NCBI RefSeq assembly: GCF_900069005.2
Contig: NZ_LN831279.1
Location: 2,620,269 to 2,684,268 of the forward strand
DNA length: 64,000 nt
Reading direction: 5' to 3'
Source of the DNA: Paenibacillus sp. GM2
GTDB taxonomy: Bacteria; Bacillota; Bacilli; Paenibacillales; Paenibacillaceae
A program made the position numbers and the translations under genes. Below, piece by piece: positions 59,898-64,000 of this stretch (within the stretch, counting starts at the first letter, position 1; the number at the start of each line of letters is the position of its first letter). Under the pieces are notes generated by a model. That model was given only the letters and a program-made list of their open reading frames with translations. It did no database searches and had not been told where the DNA came from.

Positions 59898-60163
59898 GAA
59901 TCCTCCCCCGCTTTCTTGGACTGTTTAACCAACTGATTACCGCACACCGCTATAGCGCCGCATAGGATGCCCTGTAAGACGCTTTGAGCAGTAAACCCTA
60001 GCAATACCACTGCAAACGCCACAGCGACCACAGTCACGCCGTAGATGATTGACCAGTCAGGCACTTTAGGCGTCTTCTTCAGCACAAGGCCGATAATCCA
60101 GCAAGCTACCACCACAATCAATAATTCCGGGTTAATAAACTCAAGTACTGCGTTCCATTCCAT
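59894..60163 (-). CDS. Phage holin (Hol44-like)
   Basis: Protein of 89 aa with three hydrophobic segments (LLIVVVACWIIGLVL, WSIIYGVTVVAVAFAVVLLGFT, GILCGAIAVCG) and a charged end (KQSKKAGEDS). This fits Phage_holin_5_2. It precedes the lysozyme with ATGA overlap and makes the membrane lesion that releases it. Confidence 0.88.
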   Translation of the reverse strand: MEWNAVLEFINPELLIVVVACWIIGLVLKKTPKVPDWSIIYGVTVVAVAFAVVLLGFTAQSVLQGILCGAIAVCGNQLVKQSKKAGEDS

Positions 60164-60177
60164 ATTCGCTCATCTCC

Positions 60178-60462
60178 TTAAGATTTCGTGATAACCAGTC
60201 CAACCAATGCAACCAATACTAAACCGATAATAGTTGTAGACACCCAAAAAATGATTTTGTCGATACCATCAAGTCGTTTGTGCGCTGACTTTGATTTATC
60301 TAATGCTTCCTTTGCCACGTCATCCGATCTATCCAACTTTTCAACAAGACGATTCACGCTCGCCGCCATATCTGTAATCGCCTTGGTACTGTTTTCTTGC
60401 ATAGCTTCAAGCCTTCCTACCTTTACGCTAATATCATTAAGAGCGGCTTGTTCCGATCCCAC
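60178..60462 (-). CDS. XhlA-like phage protein
   Basis: Protein of 94 aa: a helical N-terminal part (LNDISVKVGRLEAMQENSTK, DMAASVNRLVEKLDRSDDVA) and one C-terminal membrane helix (IIFWVSTTIIGLVLVALVGLV), the haemolysin XhlA layout known from PBSX lysis cassettes. First gene of the lysis module. Confidence 0.88.
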   Translation of the reverse strand: MGSEQAALNDISVKVGRLEAMQENSTKAITDMAASVNRLVEKLDRSDDVAKEALDKSKSAHKRLDGIDKIIFWVSTTIIGLVLVALVGLVITKS

Positions 60463-60536
60463 ACCCCATCACCCCCTAGATAATAAATTTGCCCACCGGT
60501 ATTCCGAGGGCTTAAGCTAAGGAAAATTTTCCTGAG

Positions 60537-60761
60537 CTACTCTTCACTCTCTTCACTTTTTGCAATCTCAGCTAGCTGTTTATCCTCTTCCGGTTCCAAT
60601 CTTGATAATGCATCACCAATTTCTAAGTCCAAGCCTTCAAGTATTTGCTTCTGTTTTTCAACCGGATACGGCATCAGCACGGCATTAATCACTTGAAAAA
60701 TTTCTTCTAATGGCCTTGTTGGGTCAATCTTAATATCTAATAAAGATGTTATTTGAGCCAA
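60537..60761 (-). CDS. Small phage protein (74 aa)
   Basis: TTG start with GGAGG eight bases upstream gives MAQITSLLDIKIDPTRPLEE and an acidic tail (EDKQLAEIAKSEESEE). An ATG at 60776 is inside that ribosome binding site. No family recognised; position between tail and lysis genes suits a small virion or assembly protein. Confidence 0.65.
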   Translation of the reverse strand: MAQITSLLDIKIDPTRPLEEIFQVINAVLMPYPVEKQKQILEGLDLEIGDALSRLEPEEDKQLAEIAKSEESEE

Positions 60762-60794
60762 TTTGTTCGCCTCCATTTTTTGGATAACACAAAA

Positions 60795-60825
60795 AGAGAA
60801 CACTCCCAAAACGAGAATGTTCTCT
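60795..60825 (-). terminator. Terminator of the YjcQ-like gene
   Basis: AGAGAACA and TGTTCTCT stem, then TTTTTG on the minus strand. Confidence 0.82.
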
Positions 60826-60859
60826 AGTTATATTGTAGGTTGTTAATACTGCTAAGTTA

Positions 60860-61258
60860 CTACGGATATTTTTTAATCATTTCCGTAAGCACCCTTGCTC
60901 CAAAATCTTTAAACTGATCCCATCCCCACCTTCCTACTTTTTCTATAACTCTTTTAACTTTCATTTCTCCAGACAATTCCTTTTCAATCTCTAGCTTGCT
61001 TTCAACATAATCTATTCCTAATCTTGTCATTCGGCAATTAACCAGGTTAATATGAATAGGAACTAGTCCTTGTCCACCATGTGTAACGATTAAATCTGTT
61101 ATAAAACCTTCGTTGAACAATTTGTCTACAGCGACTTTGAAAACATCATACTCTAACCCAATATCAGTATGTCTAATTGAAGACATGTTAGGTATATCCT
61201 TTTGATATTCGAGATATAAAGATATTAACACTTTTTGTTTAGCATCAAGTTCTGACAC
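60860..61258 (-). CDS. YjcQ-like winged-helix phage protein
   Basis: Protein of 132 aa. Residues 30-90 (IGLEYDVFKVAVDKLFNEGFITDL, then ITRLGIDYVESK-like MTRLGIDYVESK) resemble the YjcQ/DUF2513 winged helix of phage proteins. The last 35 residues are basic-amphipathic (RVIEKVGRWGWDQFKDFGARV). GTG start with GGGAGGG seven bases before. Own terminator, so it may be expressed outside the late operon. Confidence 0.65.
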   Translation of the reverse strand: MSELDAKQKVLISLYLEYQKDIPNMSSIRHTDIGLEYDVFKVAVDKLFNEGFITDLIVTHGGQGLVPIHINLVNCRMTRLGIDYVESKLEIEKELSGEMKVKRVIEKVGRWGWDQFKDFGARVLTEMIKKYP

Positions 61259-61307
61259 TTACATCCCTCCCTACTCTATGTTTCGAGTTGGAGGAAATAA
61301 ACCCCTT

Positions 61308-61424
61308 TTATTTCTGATTATTTCTTAAAGCAGCTAGGTGTGTATCTCGTTTGCGAAAATGATAGTGTCTAAATTCATTATGATAATATAACCAAAACCT
61401 GTGCCAAAAAATTTTAAGAGTCAT
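61308..61424 (-). CDS. Small basic phage ORF (38 aa)
   Basis: ATG ten bases after GGAGG; aromatic, His/Arg-rich peptide (MTLKIFWHRFWLYYHNEFRH). No family. Weakly supported: the ribosome binding site and phage position are the only evidence. Confidence 0.4.
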   Translation of the reverse strand: MTLKIFWHRFWLYYHNEFRHYHFRKRDTHLAALRNNQK

Positions 61425-61472
61425 ACACGATCAACCTCCAAACAGGTCATGTTTTATATCCTTCCACGAAAT

Positions 61473-61502
61473 AGAAAAAGCCCTCCAAATGAGGGCTTTC
61501 CT
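61473..61502 (-). terminator. Terminator after the prophage secreted protein gene
   Basis: AAAGCCCTC and GAGGGCTTT stem with T-rich minus-strand flank. Confidence 0.8.
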
Positions 61503-61546
61503 TACTTAAAGTGTAACGCTGTTTAAATACTTGATTACTACGTATT

Positions 61547-62107
61547 TTACTTTTCAAGTGCTTGTAGTGCTTCTTCTACTAAACGTAGTTCTTCGGTGTA
61601 TTTGGCAATGTCATCATCATATTGCTTGAGTTGCTTATTTTTTTCTGTAAGATCAGGATTGTCCCACAGTTTTTTTAGGGTTTCGATCTCGGATAATATT
61701 TTATCCCGCCCAGCTATTGTTGGAGCAAGAATATCATTTTTAAGACTATCTCTTTGCTTCTCAAGTGATGCCTTGGAGTCTCCAATATACTTGTTAGATG
61801 CAGTTTCGTTTCCGACATTTAAATCCTGATCTTCATTTGTTTCAGTGGTAATATTAATCACCTTCTTTTTGTTGTCCACATCCAATTTGCCACCTATAGC
61901 GTCACTAATAGCTCTTACAGGAGCATTTGTTTTACCATCAATAACTGAGCCTTTGTCAGATAGTTCTTTTCCATTAATAATTACTGTATATTCACCGGTT
62001 ACCTTTTGACCTACCAGGCTTTTTACTTGAGCAGCTAAAGCGCTGCCTGATGTCATTAACATTGCCCCAATAACAACACCACTCAACAAATATCCCCATT
62101 TCTTCAA
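61547..62107 (-). CDS. Prophage secreted protein with copper amine oxidase N-like domain
   Basis: Protein of 186 aa. Signal peptide (MKKWGYLLSGVVIGAMLMTS...ALA), then residues 35-90 match the copper_amine_oxidN1 stalk module (YTVIINGKELSDKGSVIDGK, then TNAPVRAISDAIGGKLDVD), followed by a coiled coil to the end (LEKQRDSLKNDILAP, EELRLVEEALQALEK). TTG at 62107 is preferred because GGGGG lies nine bases upstream; ATG at 62116 overlaps it. The same module occurs in the host gene at 32097. Confidence 0.78.
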   Translation of the reverse strand: MKKWGYLLSGVVIGAMLMTSGSALAAQVKSLVGQKVTGEYTVIINGKELSDKGSVIDGKTNAPVRAISDAIGGKLDVDNKKKVINITTETNEDQDLNVGNETASNKYIGDSKASLEKQRDSLKNDILAPTIAGRDKILSEIETLKKLWDNPDLTEKNKQLKQYDDDIAKYTEELRLVEEALQALEK

Positions 62108-62148
62108 GTCTATCATCCCCCGTTGGTATATTTACCCTTTATATTACC

Positions 62149-64000
62149 TTACGGAGTTGATGTGGTAAAGGTTCCGCCACCAGTATTCTGAAGGTTAGCC
62201 GAGTTCCCGTGGTTGTGATGGGCCGTTGTGACGGTGTGTCTGTGACTGTTAATTAAGGAGCGTAGAGAATTCAATTCTGATTGAAGCCCCGATATATCCG
62301 AGATAGATAGATTCAGCCCTGTTACGGATGTCCCTGGAGAAAAAGCGACATTGCCTTGTAAATAAATAGCACTGCCACCAGCCCCCAATCGTAGATTTCT
62401 ATTAGCATAAACATAACCATCCCGATTGAAGAAAACTTGTGCATCTTCAACCATATCTTGAATAGCGAAAACAAGGGTATTTCCTGATATGCCGGAATAC
62501 ATCTCAAGGTCTGCATAATCAGATTTTAACTCCAATCTTTTTCTACCTGGTTGACTTGTTCGGATTGTAGCTCCGATAACGACCCCACCAATAACCTCTC
62601 CACCTTCAAAAGATGAAGCGATTGTTCTTCCTCTAATTTCTGCGCTATTAGCTATCATATGACCTGATGTACTTACTGTAAATACCCCGTTGCCTACATT
62701 GATTGAAGAACCTACAATGGCCCCATTATTGAAATTGGAACTATTGATTTGCGCTGAATTTGCTGTAAGCTTATTAGCTACTAAATTCCCCTTCATATCA
62801 ACTCTAAATGGAGCTAAATTGAAGTCAGCGTGACCGGCAGCTATTCCATGCGTATTGATTTGGGTAACATCGTTTTCTTTGCCAATCAGCATAGAAACGA
62901 AATTACCAAACTGACCTGTTACCGTTTCTGCTAATACGCCTTTGGCCGTGATTGCAGCCCTAACCGTCTTCCAACCATCGGTTGAGATGCCGACTCCTTT
63001 TGATGTAAGCCGTACTTGCTCCAATGGATTTGTTTTCTCCTGAGCCAAAATTCCGCCCTCTGGAGGATATATAAGTTCCGTTTTACTGTTGTTGATATCT
63101 GCAATGACTTGCTTAGCGGTGGCTTCGAAGACTTCCGTCCGAATCTTACCGTTAGAGAACATATTGTCAACCAGATCCTTGCTCTTTTGTAGGTCGGCTA
63201 TAATGTCTCCATAATCTCGTAGTTTGACATTAGAGATGGTTGGCTGGCTGTGTTTGTCTTTACTATACGGATATTCAATCAGTTCGGTTATTCGAGCCTT
63301 AAGCTTGTTCATATCCATTTTAGGATCGATACAGGTTACTACATCTCCTAAATTCGGCTTGAGTTCAGTTTTATCAATCTTGAAAAGATCAGCTGAAGAT
63401 ATGGTAGCTTCAAGTTCTGGCTGCTCCTGCTCCCGCAGCTTATCACGCATGGCTTCAAGGAGGTCTTCTGCCTTTTCAATATCCTGATTTATCAGTTCGC
63501 CATCATAGAAGGGAACGCTCTCACTGGCCCAATATGTGGCATATGGAGAGATTAGATAGTTAACCTCTAATTTTCCATTTACAATGGCTCCAGGTATTTG
63601 TGAAAGCAAGCCTCTTTCTTCATCCGTTAATTTGGATGCGTCCATTCCGATAAATGTACGTCCATCCTTCATTTGTCCGTATAGCTTCGTAACCAGCTTT
63701 TCACCCATGTCTTTAAACGAACTGCTGACAATATTTTTCTTAAGTCGGTATTGTAAGCCGCTGTCGGCTCCTATCTTCTTTTTAAGATGGATAACAAAGT
63801 TATCAGGTTCCACTTCGCATTCATACATCTTAATTACATCATTAAGAGCCTGTAGGCAGTCTCCGCGCCCCCAATCCTTAACGTCATGTAAGGCGAATGT
63901 ATCGTGAATTTGGAACTTGAAACGTCCGCCTGTAGCCGCTGAGATTGAGTCAGTTAACGTAGTGATATGAACGCCGTATGCCTCATCAATGTAACTTGAA
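62149..64000 (-). CDS. Prophage tail protein (endopeptidase/tip type), 5' end outside window
   Basis: Open to the right edge: at least 617 residues, C-terminal part of a Prophage_tail-type protein. The N-terminal visible part (RFKFQIHDTFALHDVKDWGRG, then DCLQALNDVIKMYECEVEPD) is the ring-forming tail-associated domain; the middle is a beta-rich shaft (AEIRGRTIASSFEGGEVIGG, VVIGATIRTS) and the C-terminus has a His-rich HRHTVTTAHHNHG motif typical of tail fibres that bind metal in trimers. Likely role: tail tip/receptor contact. Not complete, so not a truncation. Confidence 0.85.
   Translation of the reverse strand, partial: SSYIDEAYGVHITTLTDSISAATGGRFKFQIHDTFALHDVKDWGRGDCLQALNDVIKMYECEVEPDNFVIHLKKKIGADSGLQYRLKKNIVSSSFKDMGEKLVTKLYGQMKDGRTFIGMDASKLTDEERGLLSQIPGAIVNGKLEVNYLISPYATYWASESVPFYDGELINQDIEKAEDLLEAMRDKLREQEQPELEATISSADLFKIDKTELKPNLGDVVTCIDPKMDMNKLKARITELIEYPYSKDKHSQPTISNVKLRDYGDIIADLQKSKDLVDNMFSNGKIRTEVFEATAKQVIADINNSKTELIYPPEGGILAQEKTNPLEQVRLTSKGVGISTDGWKTVRAAITAKGVLAETVTGQFGNFVSMLIGKENDVTQINTHGIAAGHADFNLAPFRVDMKGNLVANKLTANSAQINSSNFNNGAIVGSSINVGNGVFTVSTSGHMIANSAEIRGRTIASSFEGGEVIGGVVIGATIRTSQPGRKRLELKSDYADLEMYSGISGNTLVFAIQDMVEDAQVFFNRDGYVYANRNLRLGAGGSAIYLQGNVAFSPGTSVTGLNLSISDISGLQSELNSLRSLINSHRHTVTTAHHNHGNSANLQNTGGGTFTTSTP

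Overview
The window looks like the chromosome of a spore-forming, low-to-mid GC Bacillota of the Paenibacillus type. The evidence is: strong AGGAGG-type ribosome binding sites with frequent TTG/GTG starts; tRNA genes that do not encode CCA; CcpA, CotD and YjcZ sporulation genes; bacillithiol-linked proteins (YtxJ, BshB2); a SEDS protein beside YlaN; and the acsA/acu/ccpA neighbourhood known from Bacillus. The genus is inferred from gene content, since no rRNA gene is present.

Layout. 1-6.2 kb: cell-wall and housekeeping genes (FtsW-type SEDS, Asp23 protein, Ca2+/H+ antiporter, YlaN, an unusual HPr-like protein, M29 aminopeptidase, a lipoprotein). 6.3-12.8 kb: a GAF-GGDEF diguanylate cyclase, rpsD with a long leader, and a class A penicillin-binding protein. 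13-20 kb: acetate and carbon control (acsA divergent from acuA-acuC, with a cre-like site between them; mtnN; ccpA; ytxJ). 20-31.6 kb: a DJ-1/PfpI protein, ptsI, CoA-binding protein, aroA-aroK, gndA, YktB, an MFS permease and speA. 31.6-35.6 kb: small and secreted proteins and a repeat-rich coiled-coil protein. 35.7-38.9 kb: tRNA-Val, then an ABC-F ATPase with an upstream ORF and an intrinsic terminator in its leader, then an AlkA-type glycosylase. 39-47 kb: hydrolases, two tandem small basic paralogues, a DoxX gene with two FNR/Rex-like palindromes, bshB2, trhO, a Cys-rich regulator, sodA and a POT peptide permease. 47-52 kb: LacI-type regulator divergent from glcK-manA, DinB, and an MBL-DUF3006 pair. 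52-55.3 kb: a Big_2-domain surface protein and tRNA-Lys, tRNA-Lys, tRNA-Leu. 55.4-57 kb: small genes including cotD and a YjcZ gene.

From about 57.14 kb to the right edge lies the late end of a prophage read on the minus strand: tail protein, secreted protein, XhlA, holin, GH24 lysozyme, a frameshifted second holin, a plus-strand secreted cargo gene, and a winged-helix-YolD pair behind a LexA-like box. It abuts a CAT-anticodon tRNA whose 3' part is intact but whose first acceptor bases are replaced, which is what a phage attachment junction looks like.

Most noteworthy: the ABC-F leader (uORF plus perfect terminator plus a segment able to pair with the terminator arm); the DoxX promoter with a palindrome centred exactly at -41.5; the prophage tRNA junction and LexA-controlled operon; the HPr-fold protein without the active-site histidine; a family of three short repeats with shared inverted ends; and tandem small basic paralogues.
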